Source: Rhodobacteraceae bacterium 63075 (GTDB taxonomy: Bacteria; Pseudomonadota; Alphaproteobacteria; Rhodobacterales; Rhodobacteraceae). From it: 64,000 nucleotides of DNA. The first letter of the stretch is position 1. Every line of letters starts with the position of its first letter. Positions 63,798 to 64,000 of this stretch are shown here, piece after piece. Position numbers and translations under genes: made by a program. The notes under the pieces are model-generated. The model did not search any database. It was not told the DNA's origin and saw only the letters and a program-made list of their open reading frames with translations. The stretch is taken from positions 62,001 through 126,000 of the forward strand of contig QVMW01000001.1 in NCBI GenBank assembly GCA_003417655.1, in the 5' to 3' direction.

Positions 63798-64000
63798 TCA
63801 GAACTTGAGGACGACGGCCAGAACGATGACGATCATCAGCACGGTCGGCAGTTCGTTCATCATCCGGTAGCTTCGGCCGGACCGTGTGTTCTCTCCGCGC
63901 TCGAACTCTTTACGGCGCAGACCGAGCCACATATGAAACCACGTCATCGCGATCACCGCCGCGCCCTTGATCCAGGGCCAGATCGAGAACCAATCGACAA
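63798..64000 (-). CDS. hemJ: protoporphyrinogen oxidase HemJ, C-terminal part
   Basis: HemJ oxidises protoporphyrinogen IX to protoporphyrin IX in the membrane, the step before HemH. Only the last 67 codons are in the window. They read WFSIWPWIKGAAVIAMTWFH with a conserved His, a charged loop LGLRRKEFERGENTRSGRSY, and the signature RMMNELPTVLMIVIVLAVVL ending KF. The rest continues off the right edge on the minus strand. It lies directly upstream of rho, as in other Rhodobacterales. Confidence 0.85.
   Translation of the reverse strand, partial: VDWFSIWPWIKGAAVIAMTWFHMWLGLRRKEFERGENTRSGRSYRMMNELPTVLMIVIVLAVVLKF

Noticed and set aside
56897..64000. Chromosome origin (oriC) within the parAB-rho block
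   Set aside because: No dnaA gene and no cluster of TTATCCACA-type boxes was found; the parS sites only suggest that the origin is near.

Overview
The window is a 64-kb piece of a GC-rich alphaproteobacterial chromosome. It is most likely from the order Rhodobacterales (Roseobacter/Paracoccus type). The evidence is the gene order hemJ-rho-mnmE-mnmG-rsmG-parA-parB, the NDUFA9-type complex I protein, the ComF/ferrochelatase neighbourhood, the Rhodobacterales-style starts and overlaps, and an alphaproteobacterial RpoH promoter before dnaK. The assignment comes from recognised gene content, not from a database search. I see no transposase, integrase, phage gene or CRISPR array. Coding density is very high, and many genes overlap by 1, 4 or 8 bases.

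Layout. 1-5.7 kb: ferrochelatase (cut by the window edge) and an NDUFAF5-like methyltransferase on the minus strand. These diverge from comF, grxC, a nitrilase-family hydrolase and a MarR regulator; ubiG and a proline iminopeptidase follow. 5.7-11.1 kb: the rimP-nusA-ylxR-infB translation/transcription operon behind a leader that ends in an intrinsic terminator. 11.1-13.7 kb: ppiC-type foldase, argJ and mutT on the minus strand, back to back with secA (13.8-16.5 kb). An unknown exported protein and a fused phosphate-binding/OmpA protein follow secA. 19-23.5 kb: radC, dnaJ and dnaK on the minus strand, then alkB.

24.2-35.3 kb is the most accessory-looking part and appears to be a cell-surface polysaccharide locus. 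It holds an orphan ABC-2 export permease, a PAP phosphatase (CysQ), four glycosyltransferases, galU, galE and a two-domain sulfotransferase. CysQ removes the by-product of PAPS-dependent sulfation, so the locus plausibly makes and exports a sulfated glycan. 35.3-39.3 kb: ptsN, hpf, lptB, lptA, lptC and an RNase D-like exonuclease, then tRNA-Leu(CAG). rpoN is missing from its usual place between lptB and hpf. 39.4-48 kb: NDUFA9 homologue, uppP, and gltD/gltB with a small GFA-family zinc protein between them. 48-52.3 kb: DUF1269 protein, Hint-domain protein, mtgA, a glutathione transferase and queG. 52.3-56.9 kb: hrcA-grpE diverging from rph-rdgB-hemW-DUF454.

56.9-64 kb is the chromosome-segregation and tRNA-modification block: parB, parA, rsmG, mnmG, mnmE, rho, hemJ (cut). 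Two perfect 16-bp parS centromere sites lie on the starts of rsmG and mnmG, so the replication origin is probably near, although no dnaA or DnaA-box cluster is inside the window.

Three DNA-level signals are not explained by the genes. (i) Two copies of a CTAG-rich, GTACACCCC-type intergenic repeat (20.0 and 42.8 kb). (ii) A 13-bp inverted repeat, AACAGTCTCTGTT, kept inside coding regions through unusual codons (45.7, 51.5 and 55.1 kb). (iii) A nested palindrome element downstream of alkB.
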